Source: Micromonospora sp. C28SCA-DRY-2
GTDB lineage: Bacteria; Actinomycetota; Actinomycetes; Mycobacteriales; Micromonosporaceae
Assembly: GCF_030519475.1 (NCBI RefSeq)
Contig: NZ_JAUMKD010000001.1
Coordinates: forward strand, 1,612,001 to 1,676,000
Reading direction: 5' to 3'
Length of the DNA: 64,000 nucleotides
Made by a program: the position numbers and the translations under genes. The notes beneath the pieces are model-generated. The model searched no databases and was not told the DNA's origin. It was given only the letters and a program-made list of their open reading frames with translations. Position 1 is the first letter of the stretch. Every line of letters begins with the position of its first letter. Below, one piece after another: positions 55,036-63,310 of the stretch.

Positions 55036-57510
55036 GTGACCACCGACAGCTTCAGCTCGGCCCGTCTGACGCCGCGCGACGACCTGAAGCCGTCGACCGA
55101 CAGCTCCGGCTCGCCCCGCCTGACGCCGCGCGACGATCCGGAGCCGTCGCCCGCGGCCACCGTAGCCGCCGGCTCCGGGCGGTCGCCGGCGGAGCTGCTG
55201 GGGCGGCTGCGTGGTCGGCACCCGGCCGACCCGGTCACCCACGTCGAGCGGGTGCCGGCCCGGCCCGGCGTGCCCGCGCCCTGGCCGCAGTGGGTCCCGG
55301 CGGAGCTGCGCGCGGCGTTCGCCCGCCGCGGCGTGGTCGCGCCGTGGCGGCACCAGGCCGAGGCCGCCACCCTGGCGTACGACGGGCAGCACGTCGTGGT
55401 GGCCACCGGCACCGCGTCCGGCAAGTCGCTGGCGTACCAGGTGCCCGCGCTCTCCACGCTGCTCGCCGACCCCCGGGCCACCGTGCTCTACCTGGCCCCG
55501 ACCAAGGCGCTCGCCGCCGACCAGCTGCGCGCCGTCGCCGAGCTGGAGCTGGAGGGGGTACGCCCGGCCTGCTACGACGGGGACACGCCGCGCGCCGAGC
55601 GGGAGTGGATCCGGCGGCACTCCCGGTTCGTGCTGACCAACCCGGACATGCTGCACCACGGCATCCTGCCCGGGCACGCCCAGTGGTCGGGGTTCCTGCG
55701 CCGGCTGGCGTACGTGGTGGTCGACGAGTGCCACACCTACCGGGGGGTGTTCGGCTCGCACGTCGCGCACGTGCTGCGCCGGCTGCGCAGATTGAGCGGA
55801 GCTACGGGCCGCGCCTCCTCCCCCGCGCTCGCGGGCTCCCGCAACACGCCGGTCTTCGTGCTGGCCTCGGCGACGTCGGGTGACCCGGCGACGGCGGCCG
55901 GGCGGCTCACCGGCCTGCCGGTGGCCGCGGTCACCGAGGACACCTCGCCGCGCGGCGGGGTGACCTTCGCGCTCTGGGAGCCGCCGCTGCTGCCCTCGGC
56001 CGACACCTCGTCCGACGCGGTGGACCTCGCGCCGGTCCGCCGGTCGGCACTGCGGGAGACCGCGGACCTGCTCGCCGACACGGTCGCCGAGGGGGTACGC
56101 ACGCTCGCCTTCGTCCGGTCCCGCCGGGGCGCCGAGGTGGTGGCGGCCAACGCGCGCCGGGCGCTGGACGAGGCGGTGCCGGGGCTCGGCGGCCGGGTGG
56201 CCGCCTACCGGGCCGGCTACCTGCGCGAGGAGCGGCGGGAGCTGGAACGGGCGCTGCTGCACGGCGAGCTGCTCGGGCTGGCCTCCACCAACGCGCTGGA
56301 GCTGGGCGTCGACCTGATCGGCCTGGACGCGGTGCTGATCTGCGGTTACCCGGGCACCCGGGCCTCGCTGTGGCAGCAGGCCGGGCGGGCGGGGCGCTCC
56401 GGGCAGGAGGCGCTCGCCGTGCTGGTGGCCCGGGACGACCCGCTGGACACCTACCTGGTGCACCATCCGGAGGCGGTGTTCGGGGCGCCGGTGGAGGCGA
56501 CCGTGCTCGACCCGGCCAACCCGTACGTGCTCGGGCCGCAGTTGGCCTGCGCGGCGGTCGAGGCCCCGCTCACCCCGGCCGACCTGGCGCTCTTCGGCGA
56601 CGGGGCGAAGGAGGCGGTGGACGCGCTGGTCGAGGCGGGGGCGCTGCGGCAGCGCCCGACCGGCTGGTACTGGCGGCACCGGGAGCGCCCCGAGGTGGAC
56701 CTGCGTGGCGAGGGCGGCGCCCCGGTCTGCGTGGTGGAGGCGGCGACCGGGCGGCTGCTCGGCACCGTCGACGGCGGCTCGTCGCACTTCCTGCTCCACC
56801 CCGGCGCGGTCTACCTGCACCAGGGCGTCTCGTACGTGGTGGACGAGCTGGACCTGGCCGACGGGTGCGCGCTGGTGCACCCGGAGGAGCCGGACTGGTC
56901 CACCCACGCCCGCGACGTCACCTCGCTGTCGGTGGTCAGCGTCCGGTCCTATGTCGACGCCGGGCCGGTGGGGCTCTTCCTCGGCGAGGTCGACGTGACC
57001 AGCCAGGTGGTCTCCTACCAGCGGCGCCGGATCGCCACCGGCGAGGTGATCGACACCCGGCCGCTGGACCTGCCGGCCCGGGAACTGCGCACCGTGGCGG
57101 TCTGGTTCACCCTGTCACCGGAGTCGCTGACCGGGGCCGGGGTGGAGCCGGCCGACGTGCCGGGGGCGCTGCACGCCGCCGAGCACGCCGCGATCGGGCT
57201 GCTGCCGCTGATGGCGACCTGCGACCGGTGGGACATCGGCGGGCTCTCCACCGCGGCGCATCCGGACACCGAGGCCCCGACGGTCTTCGTCTACGACGGG
57301 CACCCCGGTGGGGCGGGTTTCGCCGAGCGCGCGTACGGCACGGCGGCGGCGTGGCTGCGGGCCACCCGGGACGCGATCGCGGAGTGCGGTTGCGAGGCGG
57401 GCTGCCCGTCCTGCGTCCAGTCGCCGAAGTGCGGCAACGGCAACAACCCGCTGTCCAAGCCGGACGCGATCCGGGTGCTCGACGTGGTGCTGGCAAACCT
57501 GCCGTCCTGA
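55036..57510 (+). CDS. DEAD/DEAH-box helicase with DUF1998 domain (MrfA/YprA-like)
   Basis: This 824-residue superfamily 2 helicase has motif I ATGTASGKSLAYQ (Lys130), motif II DECH (230-233), motif III SATSGD, motif VI QQAGRAGRSGQ, and a C-terminal DUF1998 part ending in CGCEAGCPSCVQSPKCGNGN, where four cysteines bind a metal. MrfA of Bacillus repairs mitomycin damage, so a DNA-repair role is likely. The N-terminus has a repeated RLTPRDD motif encoded by a near-duplicate of about 50 bp, and an Ala/Ser-rich insert (ATGRASSPALAGS) lies between motifs II and III. GTG 55036 is one of several possible starts. Confidence 0.9.
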   Translation: MTTDSFSSARLTPRDDLKPSTDSSGSPRLTPRDDPEPSPAATVAAGSGRSPAELLGRLRGRHPADPVTHVERVPARPGVPAPWPQWVPAELRAAFARRGVVAPWRHQAEAATLAYDGQHVVVATGTASGKSLAYQVPALSTLLADPRATVLYLAPTKALAADQLRAVAELELEGVRPACYDGDTPRAEREWIRRHSRFVLTNPDMLHHGILPGHAQWSGFLRRLAYVVVDECHTYRGVFGSHVAHVLRRLRRLSGATGRASSPALAGSRNTPVFVLASATSGDPATAAGRLTGLPVAAVTEDTSPRGGVTFALWEPPLLPSADTSSDAVDLAPVRRSALRETADLLADTVAEGVRTLAFVRSRRGAEVVAANARRALDEAVPGLGGRVAAYRAGYLREERRELERALLHGELLGLASTNALELGVDLIGLDAVLICGYPGTRASLWQQAGRAGRSGQEALAVLVARDDPLDTYLVHHPEAVFGAPVEATVLDPANPYVLGPQLACAAVEAPLTPADLALFGDGAKEAVDALVEAGALRQRPTGWYWRHRERPEVDLRGEGGAPVCVVEAATGRLLGTVDGGSSHFLLHPGAVYLHQGVSYVVDELDLADGCALVHPEEPDWSTHARDVTSLSVVSVRSYVDAGPVGLFLGEVDVTSQVVSYQRRRIATGEVIDTRPLDLPARELRTVAVWFTLSPESLTGAGVEPADVPGALHAAEHAAIGLLPLMATCDRWDIGGLSTAAHPDTEAPTVFVYDGHPGGAGFAERAYGTAAAWLRATRDAIAECGCEAGCPSCVQSPKCGNGNNPLSKPDAIRVLDVVLANLPS

Positions 57511-57554
57511 GCCGATCGGATGCATGAACCGCGGGAGTGCCGGGCATAGATGCG

Positions 57555-57568
57555 TGGGAGCGCTTCCA
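57555..57568. promoter_or_regulatory. CebR/CelR-type operator-like palindrome
   Basis: TGGGAGCGCTTCCA differs by one base from the perfect palindrome TGGGAGCGCTCCCA that actinobacterial cellulose-utilisation repressors bind. It lies in the 172-bp gap after the helicase gene. No sugar gene is near, so chance is possible. Confidence 0.3.
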
Positions 57569-57682
57569 TCGACGGAGCTGACTCGGGCCATCGATGGCGT
57601 CCCCGCTGTCGTGGTCGCCCTGGCCCGTCCGTTGTGCGTTCGTCCCCCGCTGTTCGTTCGTCGCTCGCCCGGAGGAGGAGTC

Positions 57683-57889
57683 GTGGCCGACACCATCGCC
57701 GAGACCGTCGACCTGCTCTACACCATCGACCAGGAGAACCTCACCCCCGACCAGCAGATAGCGCTCGGCGCCGCGCTCGCCGCGCTGGCCCAGGCGGAGC
57801 GGCTGGAGCAGATCAACGAGCGGCTGCGCGGCATCCACCAGGTGCTCAACAGTTGGGCGTTGCGCGCCACCGTGGACGGTTGCCGCTGA
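57683..57889 (+). CDS. small conserved-type protein of unknown function
   Basis: This 68-residue acidic helical protein (VADTIAETVDLLYTIDQENLTPDQQIALGAALAALAQAERLEQINERLRGIHQVLNSW in four short helices) starts at GTG 57683 behind a very strong GGAGGAGGAG site, which is why I call it real despite its size. No family is recognised. It precedes the LURP-one-like gene by 109 bp on the same strand. The codon usage is ordinary for the region. Confidence 0.6.
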   Translation: MADTIAETVDLLYTIDQENLTPDQQIALGAALAALAQAERLEQINERLRGIHQVLNSWALRATVDGCR

Positions 57890-57998
57890 CGCCGCTCCGG
57901 GCGGCTGACGCCACTCCCGGGGCGGCTGGCGCCGGTCCGGGCGGCGGAGGCGGCCGGGCTGTGCGAGACTCCGGCGGATTATCGGTGAGGAGACGAAT

Positions 57999-58577
57999 AT
58001 GCAGCTCGACAACTTGCAGGCCCAGCAGCAGTTCCACATCCGCCAACGGGTGCGGATGATGGTCAACCAGTACGAGGTCCACGCCGTCGCGCCGGACGGC
58101 TCCGAGGGCGGCCTGCTGGCGTTCGCCCAGCAGAAGCGGCTCGCCTTCAAGGAGCAGGTGACCATCTACACCGACGACTCGAAGCAGCAGCCGCTGCTCG
58201 GGTTCAAGGCCCGCCAGCGCCTCGACCTCGGCGCCACGTACGACGTGACGGACGCCGCCGGCAACCCGATCGGCGCCTTCCGCAAGGACTTCGCCCAGTC
58301 GCTGCTCCGCTCCACCTGGCACGTGGAGCAGGCCGGACTGCCGCAGGTCACCGGACAGGAGCGGAGCCTGCCGGTGGCGCTGCTGCGGCGCTTCGTCGAC
58401 TCGCTGTCCTGGCTGCCGTACCACTTCGACTTCACCGCGAACGGCCAGCCGGTCTTCACCGTGGTCAAGAAGTGGGGCCTGCGCGACCGGTACGTCGTCG
58501 AGATCCAGCACCCGCAGATCGACCGGCGACTGGTGATCGCGATGGCCGTGGCGCTCGACGCCCTCCAGGCCCGCTGA
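57999..58577 (+). CDS. LURP-one-related (scramblase-fold) protein
   Basis: This 192-residue protein has the 12-strand beta-barrel fold of LURP-one/Tubby-like proteins. Typical blocks are FHIRQRVRMMVNQYEV, FKARQRLDLGATYDVTDAAGNPIGAFRKDF and FTVVKKWGLRDRYVVEI, followed by a C-terminal hydrophobic helix (VIAMAVALDAL) that packs in the barrel. Its function in bacteria is unknown, though eukaryotic relatives bind phospholipids or phosphoinositides. GGTGAGGAGACG precedes the ATG. Confidence 0.87.
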   Translation: MQLDNLQAQQQFHIRQRVRMMVNQYEVHAVAPDGSEGGLLAFAQQKRLAFKEQVTIYTDDSKQQPLLGFKARQRLDLGATYDVTDAAGNPIGAFRKDFAQSLLRSTWHVEQAGLPQVTGQERSLPVALLRRFVDSLSWLPYHFDFTANGQPVFTVVKKWGLRDRYVVEIQHPQIDRRLVIAMAVALDALQAR

Positions 58578-58640
58578 CGCCCGGGGCCCGGGGCCCGGGG
58601 CGCGGGCAACCGCTGACCCCGGGCTCCCGCCGCCCGCAGG

Positions 58641-59207
58641 TCACCCGCGCACCGGGCCGGCTCGGGCACTGACCCGGACGACGCGGGTCAGGCCGGGTAG
58701 CGGCGCGACGGTCACCTCCGCCGTGACCAGGACGTCCAGGCCGTCGAGCCGGCAACCGACCAGGTGCCCACCGTTGGCGGCGGCGATCTCGGCCGCGTGT
58801 CCGCAGGCCGCCGTGGTCCCGCCGAGCGCGCGGGCGGCGCCGGCGAGCGCGGCGAAGTCGGCCGCCGCCCGGGCCTGCTGCCGGGCCGCCCGGGCGCTGG
58901 TGACCGCCGCGCCGAACACGCCGACCACCACGAACACCAGCCCGACGGCGAGCAGGCAGATCGTTGCCCCGCCCCGTTCCCCGGCCCGACCGCCGGGCCC
59001 CCGCCGCAGCGCACCCATCGCCGCGGCGCCGGCCCGGGCAGCCCGAGCGGGCCGACGCCCGAGCGCACCGACCGCCGGGACGCCGGCACGAGCAGCCCGA
59101 GCGGGCCGACACCGGAGCGCACGAACCCCCGGGACGCCGGCACGATCGGCGCGCCCGGCGTCAGCGCCGGAGCCATCCCGTGGGCGGGGGTTGCCGGCGG
59201 CGATCAC
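58641..59207 (-). CDS. Rv3654c/TadE-like protein with N-terminal tandem repeats
   Basis: This 188-residue protein ends in the Rv3654c-type module: GERGGATICLLAVGLVFVVVGVFGAAVTSARAARQQARAAADFAALAGAARAL, a single hydrophobic helix followed by the RAxAAADxAALAGA helix. Before it lie three 18-residue repeats (RAGVPxVxALxxRPARAA, about 21-74). GTG 59207 overlaps the stop of tadE (GTGA), the usual coupling, which supports this upstream start and so makes the repeats part of the protein. An ATG at 59018 would give the ordinary length and omit them. It is a probable minor pilin-like component. Confidence 0.65.
   Translation of the reverse strand: MIAAGNPRPRDGSGADAGRADRAGVPGVRALRCRPARAARAGVPAVGALGRRPARAARAGAAAMGALRRGPGGRAGERGGATICLLAVGLVFVVVGVFGAAVTSARAARQQARAAADFAALAGAARALGGTTAACGHAAEIAAANGGHLVGCRLDGLDVLVTAEVTVAPLPGLTRVVRVSARAGPVRG
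59040..59147. repeat. 54-bp (18-codon) tandem repeat inside the Rv3654c-like gene
   Basis: Two close 54-bp copies (59040-59093, 59094-59147) encode RAGVPAVGALGRRPARAA-type units. A third, degenerate unit (58986-59039) leads into the conserved GERGG motif. The unit length keeps the reading frame. Confidence 0.8.
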
Positions 59208-59572
59208 GGCTGCGGACCCGGCGCGCCCGGTTCGACCGCGGCGACCGCGGTGGCGACCACGGTGACCCGGGGCAGCCGGGCACCGAGGCTGCGGACCGGG
59301 GCCCGGACCGTGGCATGGACCCGCTCCCCGACGACCGCCACCGACACCTCGGCGCCCGACGGAGCGGAGCGCCGCCCCGCGGCCGTCCCGTCCTCGCCCC
59401 GGGAGGCGGCGAGCGCCGCCTCCCGGGCCGCGTCCAGGCAGCCCGCCCTGGTGCTGGCCGCGCTGACCGCGGTCAGGCCGGCGAGCAGGAGGAGGACCAG
59501 CGCCGGCAGGCCGGCCGCCAGTTCGGCGGTGAAGGACCCCCGGTCGTGGCCGGCCGGCCGGCGCCGGGTCAC
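59204..59572 (-). CDS. TadE-like minor pilin
   Basis: This 122-residue TadE family protein has DRGSFTAELAAGLPALVLLLLAGLTAVSAA as its hydrophobic N-terminal helix, with the Glu residue typical of pilin-like prepilins, and a beta-rich remainder (EVSVAVVGERVHATVRAPVRSL). Its GTG overlaps the DUF4244 stop by four bases, and its own stop is overlapped by the next gene. It probably joins the Tad-type pilus. Confidence 0.82.
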   Translation of the reverse strand: MTRRRPAGHDRGSFTAELAAGLPALVLLLLAGLTAVSAASTRAGCLDAAREAALAASRGEDGTAAGRRSAPSGAEVSVAVVGERVHATVRAPVRSLGARLPRVTVVATAVAAVEPGAPGPQP

Positions 59573-59736
59573 TTCAGCGCCCGGTCGATGACGGCGGTCA
59601 GCGCCGACTGCACGTTGCCCGAGGTCAGCACCTTCAGCAGGATGCCGGCGAAGGCCACCGCGGCCAGCGTGCCGACCGCGTACTCGGCGGTGTTCATCCC
59701 GGCGTCCCCGCGCAGGCGGGTGAGGAGTTTGCGCAC
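59569..59736 (-). CDS. DUF4244 family small pilin
   Basis: This 55-residue protein has RGDAGMNTAEYAVGTLAAVAFAGILLKVL, the short Flp-like pilin helix of the DUF4244 family: a basic start, the conserved NTAEYA with the Glu at pilin position 5, and one hydrophobic helix. It is probably the major subunit of the Tad-like pilus encoded upstream. GTG 59736 follows AAAGGA. Its TGA (59571-59569) overlaps the tadE GTG. It is too short to be found by simple ORF size filters. Confidence 0.8.
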   Translation of the reverse strand: MRKLLTRLRGDAGMNTAEYAVGTLAAVAFAGILLKVLTSGNVQSALTAVIDRALK

Positions 59737-59760
59737 GTGCTGGTCCTTTCTCTAGGGATC

Positions 59761-60531
59761 TCAGAGCACGTCACCGAGGACGGCGACGATCACCGGCACC
59801 AGGCCGGCGAGAATGAAGGCGGGCAGGAAGCAGAGCCCGAGGGGCAGGACGACGAGCACCCCCGCCCGGCGGGCGGACGCCTCCGCCGCGGTGGCCCGGT
59901 CGGCCCGCAGGTCGTCGGCGAGCCGGGTCAGCGCCCCGGCCAGCGCGGCTCCGCTGTGCGAGGAGCGCAACGCCGCCGCGGTCAGCCGCTCCGCGCCCGG
60001 CACCGGCCCGAGCTGGGACCACGCCTCCTCGGGACCACCACCGAGCAGCAGCGTGCGGCCGACCCGGCCCAGCCGCCGCGCCAGGGGGCCGTCGAGCGCC
60101 TCGGCCACCGCCAGCACCGACCGGTCGACCGGCGCGCCCGCCCGCATCGCCGCGGCCAGCAGGTCGGCGGCGAGGGGCAGGTCGCCGGCCTCGCGGAGCC
60201 GACGCTTGCGTACGGCGGGTGGCTCGATCCGGCGCAGTGCCCGGTCGAGGACGATCGCCGTGGGCGTCGCCGCGATCAGTCCCGGCCAGCCGCCGACGAC
60301 CACGGCGACCGCCAGGCCGGCCAGCCCCGCCGCGAGCCGGACCGCGTCCGGGCGCCGGCCCACCCGCCGCGCACCGTCTCCGTCATCCGCTCCGGCGGGC
60401 AAACTTCCCGGGCCGGGTGGAGCGGAGTTCAGTTCCCGCAGCCGGTGCCGTGGGCGACGCCCGGCCCCGGCCGTCACCGCGAGCAGGGCCGCCGCGACCA
60501 GGCAGCCGGCCGCCAGGGCGGTCCGGGACAT
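59761..60531 (-). CDS. tadC: TadC-like type II secretion F-domain protein
   Basis: This 256-residue membrane protein belongs to the GspF/TadC group. Hydrophobic segments lie near residues 5-22, 70-95 and 205-250, and the cytosolic part shows RRLREAGDLPLAADLLAAAMRAGAPVDRSVLAVAEALDGPL and RSSHSGAALAGALTRLADDLRADRATAAEASARRAGVLVVLPLGLCFLPAFI, the F-domain pair. It forms the inner-membrane platform with TadB. Its ATG shares one base with the tadB stop. Confidence 0.85.
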   Translation of the reverse strand: MSRTALAAGCLVAAALLAVTAGAGRRPRHRLRELNSAPPGPGSLPAGADDGDGARRVGRRPDAVRLAAGLAGLAVAVVVGGWPGLIAATPTAIVLDRALRRIEPPAVRKRRLREAGDLPLAADLLAAAMRAGAPVDRSVLAVAEALDGPLARRLGRVGRTLLLGGGPEEAWSQLGPVPGAERLTAAALRSSHSGAALAGALTRLADDLRADRATAAEASARRAGVLVVLPLGLCFLPAFILAGLVPVIVAVLGDVL

Positions 60532-62102
60532 CAGCCGGCCCGCCCCGGCGTCCCACCGAGCCGCTCGGTCCAGAGCAGTCCGGCGATCTGGAGCACGATC
60601 GCGCCGACGGCACAGACGCCGCCGATCGGGGTGTGCAGCAGCACGGCGACCGGGTCCACGCCGATGCCGTAACCGAGGCCGACGCCGCCCAGGGGCAGTG
60701 CGGCCAGCAGCCACGCGGTCGCCCGCGCCCCGGCCGCCTGGGCCGCCGCCGCGGCCAGGCCACGATCGGTCGAGCGGGCGTCGGCCTCGATCCGCTCCAC
60801 CAGTTCGGCCAACGGCGCGCCCGTCCGGTCCGCGAGACGTACGGCGGCGAGCGCCAGCCGCAGGAGACGGTCCGGCTCGCCCGGCTCCTCGCCGGAGCGG
60901 GGACGCCACCGGCCCGGCCCGTCACGCCGCGACTCGGCCCCTGCCGGCTCGACCGCCGGCCCGCCCGCCGCGTCGACGGTCGACGCCGGCTCCGGGCCCA
61001 CGGCCGACCAGGCCGGGGCGTGCGGGACCGGTCGGGACGGAACCCGCTCGGTGCCGTCGATCATCGGCCAGTCGGCCGGGCCGTGGACGATCGGAGCGGC
61101 ATCCGCGACGGGCAGTACCTCCCCCGCCAGTGCCGGGCCCGAGCCGCCACCCGCGCCGGCGCGCGACGGCGCCCGTCCCGGGCCGGTGTTCGTCACCGGC
61201 AGGCGTGGTGCCGCACGGTCTCGTCCTTCCGCCCTGCCGGCGCGCGCCGCCGGCCGGCCCGCCAGGCGGGTGCTTTCCGGGTGGCTTGCTGCGCCGGTCC
61301 TCGTCGGGCCCGGGCCGACGCTCGCCCAGCCCTGAGCGTCGGCGGTCTGAGCGGTGGCCAGTCCCAGGCGCTCGGCGGCCACCAGCACGGGCAACCCGGC
61401 GCGCAGGTCGGCGGCGAGGCCGCAGAGCTGGTCCAGGCGCTTGCGACGGAGCCGATCCGCCTGCCGTGCCGCCTGCCGCCGTACCAGGGCGCGGGTGCCC
61501 AACCACCCGTACCCGGCCAGGGCCACCGCGGCCACCGGACCGCCGAGCAACACGCCGGTTCCGGCACCGGCCAGCCCGGCCAGGAGCAGGGTGCGCCTCG
61601 GCGCGGCGATGACCACCGCTGCCATCCGGCGCCATCCGGGACCGGGGTGCCGGCCCGGACCGGTGGAAGTTCCCGGCCGCCGTTCCGCCGGAGCTGTCGC
61701 GCTCGGCGGCCCGACCGGCCCGGCCGGGCGGCGGGGATCCCGGCGGCCTGGCGGTCGCGGTGAGCCGGTCGGACGCACGGCCACCGATGCCGCTCCGGCG
61801 GCCGGCGGGGACAGCGAGGCGAGTGCGCCGGACGGGCGGGCCAGCGCCCCTCGGCGGGCCACGTGCCGGGCGGGCAACCCCGGCACCTGACGGCGCACCC
61901 GGGTGTCGCCGTCGACCCCGCCGGCCGAGCCGCGCAGCTCCGCCACCCAGTCCAGCAACGGGTCGTCGGACCCGGCCGCCCGGCCAGCCGGGGCGGTCAG
62001 GGCGCGACGGCCGAGCCGGTAACCCCGCCACAGCGGCCTGGCCGACGCCACAACAACGGTGGCCAGCAGTGCCAGCAGCGCCGCCCAGTAGCCGGCGCTC
62101 AT
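60531..62102 (-). CDS. tadB: TadB-like type II secretion F-domain protein with long low-complexity inserts
   Basis: This 523-residue protein is the TadB-type platform subunit, about 200 residues longer than usual. F-domain pieces are LDQLCGLAADLRAGLPVLVAAERLGLA (about 225-250) and LLRLALAAVRLADRTGAPLAELVERIEADARSTDRGLAAAAAQAAGARATAWLLAALPLGG (about 405-465). Between them, and in residues 36-155, lie Pro/Gly/Arg/Ala-rich low-complexity stretches. The core appears intact. The start overlaps the tadA stop (ATGA). The inserts are probably disordered, and their role is unknown. Confidence 0.8.
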   Translation of the reverse strand: MSAGYWAALLALLATVVVASARPLWRGYRLGRRALTAPAGRAAGSDDPLLDWVAELRGSAGGVDGDTRVRRQVPGLPARHVARRGALARPSGALASLSPPAAGAASVAVRPTGSPRPPGRRDPRRPAGPVGPPSATAPAERRPGTSTGPGRHPGPGWRRMAAVVIAAPRRTLLLAGLAGAGTGVLLGGPVAAVALAGYGWLGTRALVRRQAARQADRLRRKRLDQLCGLAADLRAGLPVLVAAERLGLATAQTADAQGWASVGPGPTRTGAASHPESTRLAGRPAARAGRAEGRDRAAPRLPVTNTGPGRAPSRAGAGGGSGPALAGEVLPVADAAPIVHGPADWPMIDGTERVPSRPVPHAPAWSAVGPEPASTVDAAGGPAVEPAGAESRRDGPGRWRPRSGEEPGEPDRLLRLALAAVRLADRTGAPLAELVERIEADARSTDRGLAAAAAQAAGARATAWLLAALPLGGVGLGYGIGVDPVAVLLHTPIGGVCAVGAIVLQIAGLLWTERLGGTPGRAG

Positions 62103-63310
62103 GCCGGTCCCGCCGATCCGGGCCAGGGCTCGCAGAGGATCGGCGGCAGCGCGACGTCGCGTTCCCGCAGCAGTGCCCCGAGCGGCCGGGCGGCCAGGCC
62201 GAGCCCGCGTCCGCGTACCCAGGCGGGAACCGCGGTGACCAGCCGTTCCGGGCCCTCGGGGAGCAACAGGCAGATCGACTCCAGCACCCGCTGGCCGGAC
62301 CTGCGCCGGACCTGGAGCACCACCTGGAGCGCGGCGGCCACCTGGGCGTGCAGCGCGGCGCGGGGCAGGCCGCCGAGCAGGCCGAGGGCCTCCAGCCGGG
62401 CTGGTACGTCCGACGGCGCGTTGGCGTGCAGCGTCCCGGCCCCGCCGTCGTGGCCGGTGTTCAGGGCGGCGAGGAGGTCGACGACCTCAGCGCCCCGGCA
62501 CTCACCGACGACCAGCCGGTCCGGCCGCATCCGCAGTGCCTGCCGGACCAGGTCGGTCAGCCCGACCGCACCGGAGCCCTCCACGTTGGCCGTGCGGGCC
62601 TGGAGCCCCACCACGTGCGGGTGCACCGGGTGCAGCTCGGCGGCATCCTCCACCAGCACGATCCGCTCGGTCGCGGGCACCAGCCCGAGCAGCGTGTTGA
62701 GCAAGGTGGTCTTGCCCGAGCCGGTGCCCCCGGTGACCAGGTACGCCAGCCGGGCCTCGACGAGCGCGGCGAGCACCGGCGCCACCGGCCGTGGCACGGT
62801 GCCCTGGCGTACCAGCTCGTCGAGGGTGAACGGCCGCTGGCGGAAGGTGCGCAACGACAGGTACGGCCCGTCGGTCGCCACCGGTGGCAGCACCGCGTGC
62901 AGCCGGGTGCCGTCGGCGAGCCGGGCGTCCGCGTACGGGGAGCCGTCGTCCAGCCGCCGGCCGGCACCCGCGGTGAGCCGCTGCGCGAGCCGGCGTACGT
63001 CGTCGACCGAGCCGACCGGCACCGCGACCTGGTGCAGGCCGTGCCCCCGGTCGACCCAGACCCGGGTGCCGTTGACCAGCACGTCGGTCACCTCCGGATC
63101 GGCCAGCAGCGGGGCGAGCGGACCGGCACCGACCAGGTCGTCGCGCACCCGGTCGGCCATCCGCAGCACGGCGTTGTCGCCGAGGACGGCGGCGCCCGGC
63201 TCGGCCCGTACGGCGGAGACGATCGCCGCCGGGGTGACCGGGGCGGCCGTGGCGGCGATCCGCTGCCGGACCCGGGCGGCGAGACCGTCGCCGCCGGCCG
63301 GGCCGGTCAT
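62099..63310 (-). CDS. tadA: TadA/CpaF-type secretion ATPase
   Basis: This 403-residue ATPase of the VirB11/CpaF type powers Tad pilus assembly. Features are GPLAPLLADPEVTDVLVNG in the N-terminal domain, Walker A GGTGSGKTT, the His-box-like TLHANAPSD, Walker B-type LVVGECRGAEVVDLL and ASP-box residues near DAAELHP. The enzyme is cytosolic and docks to TadB/TadC. ATG 63310 overlaps the ssd stop by four bases. Family length is normal. Confidence 0.9.
   Translation of the reverse strand: MTGPAGGDGLAARVRQRIAATAAPVTPAAIVSAVRAEPGAAVLGDNAVLRMADRVRDDLVGAGPLAPLLADPEVTDVLVNGTRVWVDRGHGLHQVAVPVGSVDDVRRLAQRLTAGAGRRLDDGSPYADARLADGTRLHAVLPPVATDGPYLSLRTFRQRPFTLDELVRQGTVPRPVAPVLAALVEARLAYLVTGGTGSGKTTLLNTLLGLVPATERIVLVEDAAELHPVHPHVVGLQARTANVEGSGAVGLTDLVRQALRMRPDRLVVGECRGAEVVDLLAALNTGHDGGAGTLHANAPSDVPARLEALGLLGGLPRAALHAQVAAALQVVLQVRRRSGQRVLESICLLLPEGPERLVTAVPAWVRGRGLGLAARPLGALLRERDVALPPILCEPWPGSAGPA

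Noticed and set aside
55003..56907. Long open frame antisense to the helicase
   Set aside because: Arg/Gly/Pro-rich composition and absence of a ribosome site show it is a shadow of the high-GC helicase gene.
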